Below, piece by piece: positions 1 to 9,859 of a DNA stretch of 64,000 nt (position 1 is the first letter of the stretch; every line of letters begins with the position of its first letter). The position numbers and the translations under genes are program-made. The stretch is from Haladaptatus salinisoli (GTDB lineage Archaea > Halobacteriota > Halobacteria > Halobacteriales > Haladaptataceae). The notes beneath the pieces were generated by a model, which did not search any database, had not been told where the DNA came from, and saw only the letters and a list, made by a program, of their open reading frames with translations. The stretch is from assembly GCF_020614375.1 (NCBI RefSeq), contig NZ_CP085327.1, positions 1,538,823 to 1,602,822 on the forward strand. The letters are read 5' to 3'.

Positions 1-1
1 C

Positions 2-505
2 GCCATCTACCGGGCGTGCGACGCGGTCGGCATCGTGCGCGACTGCGAGGTTCCGACGGTGTCCGTGCTCGGCCACGACATCTCCGGCAGCGTCGTCGTC
101 ACCGAAATCGACGGCGGGAGCGCGTGGAACGTCATTCCGGACACCTGCGAGGTGACCGTCGACGAGCGGACGGTTCCCGGCGAACACGCCGACCTCGGGA
201 GCGTCGAGGAAGTCGAGGGCGTCGAGTGGACGGTCGAACAGGACCTGCCGCCGATGGAGTGCGACGACGCAGAGTTCGCCGAGACGGTGCTCGCCGCGGC
301 CCGCGACGCGCAGGACGGCGACCCGGAGCACGTCACGAAACCGCACGCGACCGACGCCGGGTGGCTCGCGCAGGCCGGAACGACCTGCGTCGTCTGCGGC
401 GCGTCCGAGCCCGGCGAGGCGCACACGAAAGACGAGAGCGTCAGCGTCGACGTGCTACGACGCTGCTATCGGATCTATCGGAACGCGGCGGAGCGCGTGT
501 CGTAG
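2..505 (+). CDS. M20-family metallopeptidase/deacylase, C-terminal part
   Basis: C-terminal portion of a gene that enters from the left edge; the frame is open from base 2, so no start is visible. The visible part opens inside the dimerisation domain (GHDISGS, then AWNVIPDTCEVTVDERTVPGE) and ends with the second half of the catalytic domain. The stretch CGASEPGEAHTKDESV carries the final metal-ligand histidine expected in M20 enzymes (ArgE, DapE, carboxypeptidase G2). Family knowledge: these di-zinc enzymes remove acyl or amino-acid groups from amino acids or small peptides in the cytosol. The substrate cannot be told from this fragment. It ends 115 bp before the M32 carboxypeptidase on the same strand. 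Confidence 0.85.
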   Translation, partial: AIYRACDAVGIVRDCEVPTVSVLGHDISGSVVVTEIDGGSAWNVIPDTCEVTVDERTVPGEHADLGSVEEVEGVEWTVEQDLPPMECDDAEFAETVLAAARDAQDGDPEHVTKPHATDAGWLAQAGTTCVVCGASEPGEAHTKDESVSVDVLRRCYRIYRNAAERVS

Positions 506-620
506 TCGAATCGCGGACGGAGGGAGCCGAAATCCGATCGACGTTCGGCCGCGTGCGTCCTCGGAGCTATTTCGTTCCGAAACCCATTCATTGATAATCG
601 GTGACAGCAAACACCGGACG

Positions 621-2129
621 ATGGCAACCGAAGCCGCCACAGAAAACGCCACGTACGAGGAGTTTCTCCAGAAAGTGAAACGGATCTCGAACGTGCAGAA
701 CGCCGCTGGAATCCTGGGTTGGGACCAGGAGGTCATGATGCCCGAAGGCGGCACGCCCGCCCGGTCGCAGCAGCGCTCCGCCCTGTCGGCGATCGCCCAC
801 GACCTGCTGACCGACGACGAGATGGGCGACTACTTGGACGACCTCGAATCGCAGGAGTTGGACGACGAACAGGCCGCCGTGGTGCGGGAGGTACGCCGCG
901 ACTACGAGCGAGCGACCCGCGTCCCCGGCGAACTGGTCGAGGAGATATCCCGCACCACGTCCGAGGCGCTGCCGAAGTGGAAGGAAGCGAAAGCGGAGGA
1001 CGACTTCTCCGTGTTCGCGCCGACGCTGGAGAAGTTAGTCGAGCAAAAACGGGAGTACGCCGAGCATATCGACCCCGACAAAGACCCCTACGAGGTGTTG
1101 TTCGCGGATTACGAACCCTACCTCGGCATCGAGACCGCGGAGGAGACGCTCGCCCGCCTCCGCGACGAACTCGTCCCCCTCATCGAGTCGGTGCGCGAGA
1201 GCGACGTGGAGCTCGCCACGCCGTTCGAGGGCACCTACGACACGGAGACGCAGGAAGAGCTCTCGCGGGACGTGCTGGACACGTTAGGCTACGATTGGAA
1301 CCGCGGTCGACTCGACACCGCGCCGCACCCGTTCTCCAGCGGAACGCAGTTCGACGCGCGGGTGACGACGCGTTTCGACGAGGAAGACCCCCTCGGCGCG
1401 TTGATGAGCACCATCCACGAGTTCGGCCACGCGACCTACACGCAGGGGCTGCCGGACGAACACTACGGGACGCCGCTCGGCCAGTCGCGCGACCTGACGG
1501 CCCACGAGTCGCAGTCCCGCATCTGGGAGAACCACGTCGGTCGGTCGCGCGCCTTCTGGGAGCGATTCCTCCCGGTCGTCAAGGAGCGGTTCCCGGACGT
1601 GGAAGACGCCTCCGTCGAGGACGTGTACGAGGCCGCCAACCGCGTGTACGAGGACAATCTCATCCGGGTCGAGGCGGACGAGTTGACCTACCACATGCAC
1701 ATCGTGGTGCGGTTCGAGATAGAGAAGGCGCTCATACGCGGCGAGATAGAAGTCGAGGACGTGCCCGAACTCTGGAACGACAAGTACGAGGAGTACCTCG
1801 GCATCCGCCCCGATACCGACGCGGAGGGCTGCCTGCAGGACATCCACTGGAGCCACGGGAGTTTCGGCTACTTCCCGACCTACTCGCTCGGCAGCGTCCT
1901 CGCGGCGCAACTGTACGACAGCGCCGAGGAGGACATCCCCGACCTCGAAGACCAGATTCGGGAGGGCGAGTTCGACGACTTCCACGACTGGCTGACCGAA
2001 AACGTCCATCGGTACGGCTGTCTCTACACCACCGACGAACTCATCGAACGGGCGACCGGCGAGGAGTTCACCGCCGACTACTTCGTGGAGTACGTCAACG
2101 AGAAGTACGGCGCGCTGTACGACCTGTAA
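621..2129 (+). CDS. Carboxypeptidase M32 (Taq type)
   Basis: A 502-aa zinc carboxypeptidase of family M32, which removes C-terminal residues from peptides in the cytosol. The zinc-binding HEFGH is at residues 266-270, followed by the family signature HESQSRIWENHVGRS and, near the C-terminus, HGSFGYFPTYSLGSV, a block conserved in M32. Length is normal for the family (about 500 aa). The frame opens at 591, but the ATG at 621 gives MATEAATENATYEEF, which is where haloarchaeal homologues begin, so I use that start. It lies downstream of an M20 peptidase on the same strand, suggesting a local peptide-turnover theme, though the 115-bp gap argues for separate transcription. Confidence 0.93.
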   Translation: MATEAATENATYEEFLQKVKRISNVQNAAGILGWDQEVMMPEGGTPARSQQRSALSAIAHDLLTDDEMGDYLDDLESQELDDEQAAVVREVRRDYERATRVPGELVEEISRTTSEALPKWKEAKAEDDFSVFAPTLEKLVEQKREYAEHIDPDKDPYEVLFADYEPYLGIETAEETLARLRDELVPLIESVRESDVELATPFEGTYDTETQEELSRDVLDTLGYDWNRGRLDTAPHPFSSGTQFDARVTTRFDEEDPLGALMSTIHEFGHATYTQGLPDEHYGTPLGQSRDLTAHESQSRIWENHVGRSRAFWERFLPVVKERFPDVEDASVEDVYEAANRVYEDNLIRVEADELTYHMHIVVRFEIEKALIRGEIEVEDVPELWNDKYEEYLGIRPDTDAEGCLQDIHWSHGSFGYFPTYSLGSVLAAQLYDSAEEDIPDLEDQIREGEFDDFHDWLTENVHRYGCLYTTDELIERATGEEFTADYFVEYVNEKYGALYDL

Positions 2130-2271
2130 GTCCTCGAAGGCGAACCCCGGACGCGCGAACGCGACTCCGACTCCCGTTTCTCGGCGATAGGAGGGTCTGC
2201 GTTCTCGCCGCGTTCGTCGCGGTCGCGTTGCCGTTTCGGTGAGAGAGTTAGTCCGCCGGAGGGAGAACCCC

Positions 2272-3357
2272 TTACGCCCGCCTGAGCAGTTTCCGCAGGT
2301 GGTCCGTCGAGAAGAACGAGGAGGGTCTGTCCATGTGGACGCCGATCTCGCCCGACAGCGCCCTGAGTCCGACCGTCTGAACCGACTCCGGAAGCGAGTA
2401 CGCTCGGCGCACCCAGTGGCCCAGTCGGATCTCGTTTTTCAAGTCCCGCCGCCACGCTCGCTCGTAATCGGCCAGCGTGCCGGGGTCGTCGGGGTCGACG
2501 GTTCGAACCGCGTGGTCCGCCGCGGTCATGCCGTAGAGGATGCCGCCTCCGGTGAACGGTTTCGTCTGGGCGGCGGCGTCGCCGATGAGAAATCCTCGGT
2601 GAGCCGTCACGCGCGGCGGCGGGCCGATGGGTATCATCCCCGCGCATAAGCGGTCGGTCTCCACGTCGTACTCGGCGGTGAAGCGGTCGAACAGGTCGCG
2701 GACGTTCCTTCCCGGCGGCGCGGCCAGTCCGTACTCGACGCCCGCCGCGCCGCGCGGGATGCGCCACGCGAAGAATCTCGGGGCGGTGAGATGCACGTCC
2801 ACGAAGTTTCCGCTGTGGGCGTCGGGCGCGAACCCGAGAACGCCCTGTAGCTTCTCGCCCGGTTCCGGCAGGCCGAGTTCCCGCCGGACGCGGGAGACGG
2901 GGCCGTCGCACCCGACGACCATCTTCCCGCGAAACGTCTCGGTTCCGTCCGGAGTGCTCGCCGTCACGTCAACGTACTCGCCGTGTTCGTCGACGTCCGT
3001 CACGCTGTGGTCTTCGCGCACGTCCGCGCCCGCATCGCTGGCGGCGCGCGCGAGCGTGCGGTCCAGACCCACGCGGTCGATGACGTTGGAGACGACCGTA
3101 TCCTTGTAGAACGGGTGTTCCGGCGAGTCGGGGCCGCCGACGTGGAAGCGCGCGCCGTAGATTTCGTTCTGGAGGAGGTGTTCGCGCGCACCGTCGGGGG
3201 TGAACGCCCAGATGTCGGTACTTACGTGGCCGGAGCAGGCGAGCGGCGTCCCCACCCGTCCTCGTTCGAGGACGAGCGCGTCGTATCCCGCGTCCGCGGC
3301 CTGCCGTGCGAACCGCGACCCGGCGGGACCTGCGCCGACAACCACGAAATCGTACAT
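2272..3357 (-). CDS. Geranylgeranyl reductase family FAD-dependent oxidoreductase
   Basis: A 361-aa flavoprotein. The N-terminus MYDFVVVGAGPAGS is the FAD-binding Rossmann motif (GAGPAG at residues 8-13). A second FAD motif, RGFLIGDAAAQTKPFTGGGI, is in the typical position about two-thirds along. Family knowledge: such proteins reduce geranylgeranyl chains of archaeal lipids or related isoprenoids at the membrane face; haloarchaea carry several paralogues with different substrates (lipid, menaquinone or retinal-related prenyl chains). I cannot assign which paralogue this is. It is transcribed towards the M32 gene (convergent) with a 142-bp gap, and away from the DUF7344-like gene only 76 bp beyond its start. 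Confidence 0.85.
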   Translation of the reverse strand: MYDFVVVGAGPAGSRFARQAADAGYDALVLERGRVGTPLACSGHVSTDIWAFTPDGAREHLLQNEIYGARFHVGGPDSPEHPFYKDTVVSNVIDRVGLDRTLARAASDAGADVREDHSVTDVDEHGEYVDVTASTPDGTETFRGKMVVGCDGPVSRVRRELGLPEPGEKLQGVLGFAPDAHSGNFVDVHLTAPRFFAWRIPRGAAGVEYGLAAPPGRNVRDLFDRFTAEYDVETDRLCAGMIPIGPPPRVTAHRGFLIGDAAAQTKPFTGGGILYGMTAADHAVRTVDPDDPGTLADYERAWRRDLKNEIRLGHWVRRAYSLPESVQTVGLRALSGEIGVHMDRPSSFFSTDHLRKLLRRA

Positions 3358-3433
3358 TGTGGTCGCTTACTTGTCCGTGGGTCAAATACCTTCTTTCTCG
3401 CCCCAAGTGGGTCGCCGGTTCGCGGCGAGTCTC

Positions 3434-3979
3434 CTACCGCGCCGAAGGAGGTCGTTCCCCCGTTCCGAGTTGCCGACGCCGGAGGTAGTGGACGAGCGCG
3501 GAGAGCGCGAACGCGGCGACGATGAGCACCCCCCATATCTCGTCCGGGATCGTGGTAAACGGCGGAATACCGAGGAAGTCCGCGAGGACGAGTATCGCGC
3601 TCACGATGGCGAGACCGAGGTAGTATCGAATCCACGGGAACTCGTCCTGCGGGCGCAGGTAGCCCTCCAGTTGCGCCGCGTTCTCCGAGAGCTCGACGAC
3701 CCCCCTGCTCTGGTTGTACTCGACGATGCCCGCGTCCGCGAGTTTCGGAAGATGCGTCTGGTACAGCGAGGTGTACACGGACTTCCGTTCGTTCGCGGAG
3801 AGCCCCTCGACGGTAGTGTCGTGTTCCCACGCGGCCACCTGTTCGGCGAGCTCGCTCAGCTCGACCGGACGACCTTGCTGTTTGAGGTAGTGGAGCGTGT
3901 ATCGTCGCCGTCGATTTTTCAGAACGTCGAAGATTAAATCTTCTGACAGTTCTTGAGGGGTTCCATCAGTCGAACTCAT
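3434..3979 (-). CDS. DUF7344-like HTH protein with two C-terminal membrane helices
   Basis: A 181-aa protein. Residues about 10-100 form a winged-helix-like domain (LSEDLIFDVLKNRRRRYTLH, then QTHLPKLADAGIVEYNQSRG), the pattern of haloarchaeal DUF7344 regulators. Two hydrophobic helices follow (about 120-137 and 145-162), then a basic tail. This suggests a membrane-tethered DNA-binding or signalling protein; the ligand and targets are unknown. The ORF could start six codons earlier, but the ATG at 3979 giving MSSTDGTPQEL matches the family's usual beginning. A 10-bp inverted repeat lies 67-117 bp upstream (4046-4096). A soluble paralogue of the same HTH type is at 42205-42573. Confidence 0.75.
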   Translation of the reverse strand: MSSTDGTPQELSEDLIFDVLKNRRRRYTLHYLKQQGRPVELSELAEQVAAWEHDTTVEGLSANERKSVYTSLYQTHLPKLADAGIVEYNQSRGVVELSENAAQLEGYLRPQDEFPWIRYYLGLAIVSAILVLADFLGIPPFTTIPDEIWGVLIVAAFALSALVHYLRRRQLGTGERPPSAR

Positions 3980-4045
3980 GCCACCTGTGACCCGCAATCC
4001 GTTGTTGTACCTATGCCACCGCCACCCGGACGTAACACGAGTGCG

Positions 4046-4096
4046 AAATTACCGCGGACGACACTTTGTTATCCAGTGCTTAGCTGGCGGTAATTT
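4046..4096. repeat. 10-bp inverted repeat between uvrA and the HTH gene
   Basis: Perfect arms AAATTACCGC (4046-4055) and GCGGTAATTT (4087-4096) are separated by 31 bases, which contain a smaller CACT/AGTG pair. The site is AT-rich against its surroundings, about 80 bases past the uvrA stop and 67 bases before the start of the membrane HTH gene on the same strand. It could be an operator of that regulator (autoregulation) or a structured 3' end of the uvrA transcript. The sequence alone does not decide. Confidence 0.45.
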
Positions 4097-4178
4097 TCAA
4101 ATTAATTATGTGACCCCGATTTAAGCGTGCAATTCCCCCGAGTAAGCCCGTCATTCCCTCGAAAGAGTGGAACCTCGG

Positions 4179-7121
4179 TCAGTCGTCCATCGCGGCGGGC
4201 GCGGGTCTGTCGGCGCGCGGTCCGTCGAGTTCGACGGCGGGGAGTTTGTCGCGGAGGTAGCGCCCGGTGTACGACTCCTCGACTCGGGCGATTTCCTCGG
4301 GCGTTCCGGCGGCGACGATTTCGCCGCCCTTCTCGCCGCCCTCCGGCCCGAGGTCGATGACGTGGTCGGCGTTCTTCACGAGGTCGAGTTCGTGTTCGAT
4401 GACGACGACGGAGTTCCCCTTGTCCGCCAGTCGCTGGAGCACCGAGATGAGTTTGCGCTCGTCCTCGTGGTGCAGGCCGGTCGTCGGTTCGTCGAGCAGG
4501 TAGAGCGTGTCGCCGGTGTCCTTCTTGCCGAGTTCCTCGGCGAGTTTGATGCGCTGGGCCTCGCCGCCGGAGAGGGTCGTCGACGGCTGGCCGAGTTTCA
4601 TGTAGTCGAGTCCCACGTCCTTCAGGAGCTTCAGCCGACGGCGGATGCGCGTGTCGTGCTCGAAGAAGTCGTGCGCTTCCTCGACGGACATGTCGAGCAC
4701 GTCCGAGATGGTCTTCTCTCGATAGGTCACGTCGAGCGTCTCGTCGTTGTACCGCGCGCCCTCGCACTCCTCGCAGGGGACGTACACGTCCGAGAGGAAG
4801 TTCATCTCGATTTTGACGGTTCCCTGCCCGCCGCACTCCTCGCAGCGTCCGCCCTTCACGTTGAACGAGAAGCGACCCTTCTCGTAGCCGCGTCGTTTGG
4901 CGAGTTTCGTCTCGGCGAACAGTTCGCGGACGTAGTCGAAGACGCCCGTGTAGGTCGCGGGGTTCGACCGCGGGGTTCGACCGATGGGCGACTGGTCGAT
5001 GAGTCGCACCTTCTCGATTTCGTCAATCCCCTCGATGGCGTCGTGGTCGCCGGGGTCGACCGAGGTGTTATTGTTCATCTCGCGGGCGAGTCCCTTGTAG
5101 AGGATGTCGTGCATCAGCGTGGACTTGCCCGACCCGGAGACGCCCGTGATGGCGGTGAACTTCCCGACCGGGATGTCCACGTCGAGGTTCTTCAGATTGT
5201 GCTGGCGCGCACCGCGAACCGTGAGATGGGCGTCGCTCTCCCGACGAGCGTCCGGCACGGGGATCTCCTCGCGCCCGGCGAGGTAATCGCCCGTGATGCT
5301 TCCCTCGTGTGCCATCACCTCCTCCACGTCGCCCTGCACGACGACCTCGCCGCCGCGCTTGCCGGGGCCCGGACCCATGTCGATGACGTTGTCCGCCCGG
5401 CGCATCGTCTCCTCGTCGTGTTCGACGACGAGGAGGGTGTTGCCCAGGTCGCGCAGTTCGCAGAGCGTGTTCAGCAGGCGGTCGTTGTCGCGCTGGTGGA
5501 GGCCGATGGAGGGTTCGTCGAGCACGTAAAGCACGCCGACCAGCCCCGACCCGATCTGCGTCGCCAGCCGAATCCGCTGGCTCTCGCCGCCGGAGAGCGT
5601 CGAGGCTTCGCGGTCGAGCGTGAGATACTGCAGGCCGACCTCCTCCATGAAGCCGAGCCGGGCGCGAATCTCCTTCAGAATCTCCTCGGCGATGCGATTC
5701 TCGCGCTCGGTGAGGTTCGCTTCGAGGTTTTCGAAGTGCTCCAGCGCGTCGCCGATGGACATCCGGTTGACCTCCGAGATGGAGGTGCCGTCGACGTACA
5801 CCGACCGACTCTGGGGTCGCAGTCGGGTACCGTCGCACGCCGGACACTCGGTCACGGCCATGTAATCCTCGATGTGGCCGCGCGCGCGGTCGCTGTCGGT
5901 TTCGACGTACCGGCGTTCGAGGTTCGGGATGACGCCCTCGAACGGCTGCTCTTTCCGCCGGATGCCGTTCTTGGTGTTCCACTTGAACAGCACGTCCTCG
6001 TCGGTGCCGTGGAGGAACGCCTCCCGAACGGCCGGGTCGAGTTCCTCGAACGGCGCGTTCAGGTCGACGTCGAAGTGTCGCGCGACCGAATCGAGCTGTC
6101 GCCGGTAGTACGTTCGCTGGTAGCTCCACGGCTCGAAGACGTGCTTCAGCGGCTTCGAGGGGTCTTGGACGACGAGACCTTCGTCCACCTCCTTCGTCTC
6201 GCCGATGCCTTCGCACTCCGGACACGCGCCGTGCGGGCTGTTGAACGAGAAGCTCCGCGTCTCTATCTCGCGGAAGTCGATGCCGCAGTGCGTGCAGGCG
6301 AGGTCTTCGGAGAACTCCACGACGAGGCGTTCGTCGCCCTCCCCGCCGAGGTCGCCCGTCGAGCGCGCTTCCGAACCGAGGTTCGCGTCCGCCGGCGGGT
6401 CGGGGACGATGAGTTTCATGATGCCCTCGGCTTCCTCCAGCGCCGTCTCGACGCTGTCGGTGATGCGCGAGCGAGCGTCCTCGCTCACCTTCACCCTGTC
6501 CACGACGACGTCGATCGTGTGGTCGTAGTTCTTGTCGAGTTCGGGGCGATCGAGGGTGAGGTCGAACTCCTCGCCGTCGACTTCGACGCGGGAGTAGCCG
6601 TCCGAGACGAGGTCGTCGAACAGGTCGGCGAACGCGCCCTTCTGGTCGCGGACGACCGGCGCGGCTATCTTCGCCTTCGTCCCCTCGGGGAGGTCGAGCA
6701 CCCGGCGAACCATGTTCTGGGCGCTCTGCTCGCCGACCTCCTGCCCGCACTGCGGACAGTGCGGCGTGCCGACTCGGGCGTAGAGTAGGCGCAGGTAGTC
6801 GTGAAGCTCGGTCACCGTCCCGACCGTCGAACGCGGGTTGTTCGCCGCGTTCTTCTGGTCGATGGAGATGGCTGGCGACAGCCCTTCGACGTTCTCCACC
6901 TGCGGTTTGTCCATCTGCCCGAGGAAGTTCCGGGCGTAGGCGGAGAGGCTCTCGATGTAGCGTCGCTGCCCCTCGGCGTACACCGTCTCGAAGGCGAGCG
7001 AGGACTTGCCCGACCCCGACAGTCCGGTCACCACGTTGAACTGCTCGCGCGGAATCCGAACGTCGAGGTCCTTGAGGTTGTGTTCCTCGGCCCCCCGCAC
7101 TTCGATGTAGTCCTTGCTCAT
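4179..7121 (-). CDS. uvrA: Excinuclease ABC subunit A (UvrA)
   Basis: A 980-aa ATPase of nucleotide excision repair that scans DNA for bulky lesions and loads UvrB. Two ABC modules are clear: Walker A GLSGSGKS at residues 33-40 and GVSGSGKS at about 660-667, with signature motifs [12 protein letters not shown] and [12 protein letters not shown]. Zinc-binding cysteine pairs are present, including CEECGGQG and the partner CEECEG downstream. Full length for the family (940-980 aa). It begins with ATG and [17 protein letters not shown], matching homologues. The C-terminus has a short Ala/Pro-rich extension. It stands alone here, with no uvrB or uvrC in the window, and is divergent from the ABC exporter at 7256. 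Haloarchaea are known to use bacterial-type UvrABC for UV repair. Confidence 0.98.
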   Translation of the reverse strand: MSKDYIEVRGAEEHNLKDLDVRIPREQFNVVTGLSGSGKSSLAFETVYAEGQRRYIESLSAYARNFLGQMDKPQVENVEGLSPAISIDQKNAANNPRSTVGTVTELHDYLRLLYARVGTPHCPQCGQEVGEQSAQNMVRRVLDLPEGTKAKIAAPVVRDQKGAFADLFDDLVSDGYSRVEVDGEEFDLTLDRPELDKNYDHTIDVVVDRVKVSEDARSRITDSVETALEEAEGIMKLIVPDPPADANLGSEARSTGDLGGEGDERLVVEFSEDLACTHCGIDFREIETRSFSFNSPHGACPECEGIGETKEVDEGLVVQDPSKPLKHVFEPWSYQRTYYRRQLDSVARHFDVDLNAPFEELDPAVREAFLHGTDEDVLFKWNTKNGIRRKEQPFEGVIPNLERRYVETDSDRARGHIEDYMAVTECPACDGTRLRPQSRSVYVDGTSISEVNRMSIGDALEHFENLEANLTERENRIAEEILKEIRARLGFMEEVGLQYLTLDREASTLSGGESQRIRLATQIGSGLVGVLYVLDEPSIGLHQRDNDRLLNTLCELRDLGNTLLVVEHDEETMRRADNVIDMGPGPGKRGGEVVVQGDVEEVMAHEGSITGDYLAGREEIPVPDARRESDAHLTVRGARQHNLKNLDVDIPVGKFTAITGVSGSGKSTLMHDILYKGLAREMNNNTSVDPGDHDAIEGIDEIEKVRLIDQSPIGRTPRSNPATYTGVFDYVRELFAETKLAKRRGYEKGRFSFNVKGGRCEECGGQGTVKIEMNFLSDVYVPCEECEGARYNDETLDVTYREKTISDVLDMSVEEAHDFFEHDTRIRRRLKLLKDVGLDYMKLGQPSTTLSGGEAQRIKLAEELGKKDTGDTLYLLDEPTTGLHHEDERKLISVLQRLADKGNSVVVIEHELDLVKNADHVIDLGPEGGEKGGEIVAAGTPEEIARVEESYTGRYLRDKLPAVELDGPRADRPAPAAMDD

Positions 7122-7255
7122 CTATTCACAGCCAGCCACCGAACGGGGGTATGCCTGTCGGTTGCCGACGAAAGCGGAGTGAAAGTGGAGTGCGGACGGA
7201 GAACCGAAACGGCCGACTGAAAGGGACATATTCGTCGGGGCCTTACGTGAAGTAA

Positions 7256-9178
7256 GTGTCTACGAATACCGCAGAACAGGAGGGTTCGGACGCGGAACGG
7301 CGCACGATGTGGCGGCTCTTTTCCGAGTACGGTCGCGGACACTGGCCGCAGTTCGTCGCGGGGATCGGCGGCACGGTGTTCTCGCGGTTGTCGGGACTGG
7401 TGCCGCCGCTCGTTCTCGGTATCGCCATCGACGCGATATTCCTCCACAGGCGACCGTTTCGTCTCCCGCTGCTCCCGGCGGCCTGGACGCCGACGACGCC
7501 AGACGGACAGCTCTGGCTCTCCATTGTCGTCGTCCTCGCGTCGTTCCTCGTCGGCGCGGCGTTCTCGTGGCTGGACGGTTGGGGGTGGAACGCGTTCGCG
7601 CAGGGGGTTCAACACCGGCTCCGCGTGGACACCTACGACCGGATGCAGCTGCTCGACATGACGTTCTTCGACGACAAGCAGACCGGCGAGCTGATGTCCA
7701 TCCTCAACAACGACGTGAACCAGTTGGAGACGTTCCTCAGCGACGGGCTGAGTTCGGCGCTCCGCATCGCCGTGCTCATCGTCGGCATCGGCGGGGTTCT
7801 GTTCACGCTGAACCCGTCGCTCGCGGTCGTGGCGCTCGTGCCGGTGCCGCTGCTCGCGCTGTTCACGTACGTCTTCGTCAGAACCATCCAGCCGAAGTAC
7901 GCCAAGATGCGAGCCAGCGTCGGCGCGCTCAACGCTCGACTGGAGAACAACCTCGGCGGCATCCGAGTCATCAAGTCCGAGACCGCGGAACCGTACGAAT
8001 CCGGGCGTATCGAGGAGGCGTCCCGCGACTACTACGACGCGAACTGGGACGCCATCACGACCCGCATCACCTTCTTTCCCGGCCTTAGCCTGCTGACCGG
8101 CGTCGGGTACGCGATCACCTTCGCCATCGGCGGATTCTGGTTACTCTCGGGGGCGCCGGGTCCGCTCTCCGGCACGCTCGACCCGGGCGTGTTCGTCACC
8201 TTCATCGTGCTCAGTCAGCAGTTCATCTGGCCGATGGCGCAGTTCGGTCAGATCATCAACATGTACCAGCGCGCCGAGGCGTCGAGCGACCGCGTCTACA
8301 CGCTGATGAGCGAGCGCGGAACGCTGGACGGGAGCGCCGACGCGCCGGATCTGACGGTCACGGACGGCGTCGTCGAGTACGACGGCGTGAGCTTCGGCTA
8401 CGCGGACGAGACCGTCGTCTCGCACGTCGACCTGCGGGTCGGTCGCGGTGACACCCTCGCGCTGGTCGGCCCGACCGGCGCGGGCAAATCCACCGTCCTC
8501 AAACTCCTCCTCCGGATGTACGACGTGGACGAGGGCGCCATCCGCATCGACGGCACCGACCTCCGCGACGTGAACCTCCGGAGCCTTCGGCGCGCCATCG
8601 GCTACGTCAGTCAGGAACCGTTCCTCTTCTACGGGACGGTGAAAGAGAACATCGCGTACGGGACGTTCGACGCCACCGACGAGGAACTCGTCGAGGCCGC
8701 GAAGGCCGCGGAAGCTCACGAGTTCATCACGAACCTGCCCGAGGGCTACGAGACGAAGGTCGGCGAGCGCGGGGTGAAGCTCTCGGGCGGCCAGCGCCAG
8801 CGGCTCTCGATCGCGCGGACGATACTGAAAGACCCCGACATCCTCGTTTTGGACGAGGCGACGAGCCACGTCGACACGGAGACCGAGGCTCTCATCCAGC
8901 GGAGCCTCGCCCACCTCGTCCGCGAGAAGACGACGTTCGCCATCGCCCACCGCCTCTCGACCGTCAAGGACGCGGACGAGATCGTCGTGCTGGACGAGGG
9001 GCGAGCGGTCGAACGCGGAACCCACGACGAACTCCTGGCGCTCGACGGTCTCTACGCGAACCTCTGGCGGGTGCAGGCGGGCGAGATAGAGTCCCTCCCG
9101 CCCGAGTTCATCGAGCGCGCGATTCGACGCCGCGCCGAGGTGGACGCCGGCGACCTGCCCGCCGACGGGAGCGAGTGA
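7256..9178 (+). CDS. ABC exporter, fused permease and ATPase
   Basis: A 640-aa half-transporter of the exporter class: a membrane domain with about six helices (residues 30-345), then a nucleotide-binding domain. Walker A is GPTGAGKS at 405-412, the signature LSGGQ at 509-513, followed by Walker B ILVLDEATSHVD and the H-loop AHRLST. Family knowledge: such proteins work as homo- or heterodimers to export lipids, drugs or peptides. No partner gene or substrate clue is adjacent. The start is GTG at 7256; the next possible start is an ATG 17 codons in (MWRLFSEYG), and I keep the GTG because the extra residues are acidic and haloarchaeal in style. It is divergent from uvrA with a 134-bp shared upstream region. 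Confidence 0.92.
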   Translation: MSTNTAEQEGSDAERRTMWRLFSEYGRGHWPQFVAGIGGTVFSRLSGLVPPLVLGIAIDAIFLHRRPFRLPLLPAAWTPTTPDGQLWLSIVVVLASFLVGAAFSWLDGWGWNAFAQGVQHRLRVDTYDRMQLLDMTFFDDKQTGELMSILNNDVNQLETFLSDGLSSALRIAVLIVGIGGVLFTLNPSLAVVALVPVPLLALFTYVFVRTIQPKYAKMRASVGALNARLENNLGGIRVIKSETAEPYESGRIEEASRDYYDANWDAITTRITFFPGLSLLTGVGYAITFAIGGFWLLSGAPGPLSGTLDPGVFVTFIVLSQQFIWPMAQFGQIINMYQRAEASSDRVYTLMSERGTLDGSADAPDLTVTDGVVEYDGVSFGYADETVVSHVDLRVGRGDTLALVGPTGAGKSTVLKLLLRMYDVDEGAIRIDGTDLRDVNLRSLRRAIGYVSQEPFLFYGTVKENIAYGTFDATDEELVEAAKAAEAHEFITNLPEGYETKVGERGVKLSGGQRQRLSIARTILKDPDILVLDEATSHVDTETEALIQRSLAHLVREKTTFAIAHRLSTVKDADEIVVLDEGRAVERGTHDELLALDGLYANLWRVQAGEIESLPPEFIERAIRRRAEVDAGDLPADGSE

Positions 9179-9205
9179 CGCTTCGAGCGACCGAACCGCC
9201 CTCAA

Positions 9206-9214
9206 TTTTAAATA
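9206..9214 (+). promoter_or_regulatory. TATA box for the LURP-one-like gene
   Basis: TTTTAAATA stands out from GC-rich surroundings and is centred about 29 bases before the ATG at 9239. This spacing fits a transcript beginning within a few bases of the start codon (leaderless), the usual haloarchaeal arrangement. Confidence 0.6.
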
Positions 9215-9238
9215 GCAACCCGCGGCAAACCAACCACG

Positions 9239-9829
9239 ATGGAAGACGCTACCGGGGAGCGCGGCATCGGCGGTATCGGCGGCATCGTCCTCGACGGAAA
9301 CGAGTACACGGTCGAACAGAGCTACTTCCGGAACAAGTACAAGGTGTACGACGCGAACGGGAGTCTCGTCCTGAAGTCGAAGCAGAAGATGATGAAGATG
9401 AAAGAGGAGTTCCCGTTCTTCGACCCGGACGGGAACGTCGTCTTCCGGGTGAAGGCGAGGAACATACTCGACGTCTCCGGCGACTACGTCCTTACGGAAG
9501 AGGGGTCGGACGAACCGATTCTGGTGCTGAGCAAGAATTTCACCTTCTTCCACCACCGCTGGACTATCAAGCGCCCCGACGGAACCGTGCTCGCGGAGGT
9601 CGCGTCCCGGAGCGCGGTGCTGGAAGCGCTCCGGTCGCTCGTCGACGTCCTCTCGTTCATCCCGCACAAGTACTCCATAACGACGCCGGACGGCGAACCG
9701 ATAGGCGAAATCGCGGGGCAGTTCTCCATCCGCGACCGCTACCACATTCGCATCGACAGTCCGGGGACGGTGTCGAACACGGCGCTCGTCGTCGGCGCGA
9801 TCGCCATCGACGCGTTGGAGGGGAACTGA
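9239..9829 (+). CDS. LURP-one-related family protein
   Basis: A 196-aa protein with the alternating beta-strand pattern of the LURP-one/Tubby-like fold: an N-terminal glycine-rich strand (GIGGIGGIVLDGNEYTVEQ), then strands such as YKVYDANGSLVLKSKQK and FPFFDPDGNVVFRVKAR, the aromatic FTFFHHRWTIKRPDG, and a hydrophobic C-terminal helix (NTALVVGAIAIDALEGN). In plants and scramblases related folds bind membranes or lipids; in archaea the function is unknown. No signal peptide or full membrane segment is visible. It has its own TATA box and sits between the ABC exporter and a convergently transcribed SDR gene. Confidence 0.75.
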   Translation: MEDATGERGIGGIGGIVLDGNEYTVEQSYFRNKYKVYDANGSLVLKSKQKMMKMKEEFPFFDPDGNVVFRVKARNILDVSGDYVLTEEGSDEPILVLSKNFTFFHHRWTIKRPDGTVLAEVASRSAVLEALRSLVDVLSFIPHKYSITTPDGEPIGEIAGQFSIRDRYHIRIDSPGTVSNTALVVGAIAIDALEGN

Positions 9830-9859
9830 ACGAGGGCGAGCGTCGGGCGGGGTCGAGAA

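Noticed and set aside
4167..6788. 873-codon open frame antisense to uvrA
   Set aside because: Val/Arg/Asp-rich composition without any domain; a mirror of GC-rich codon usage of uvrA.
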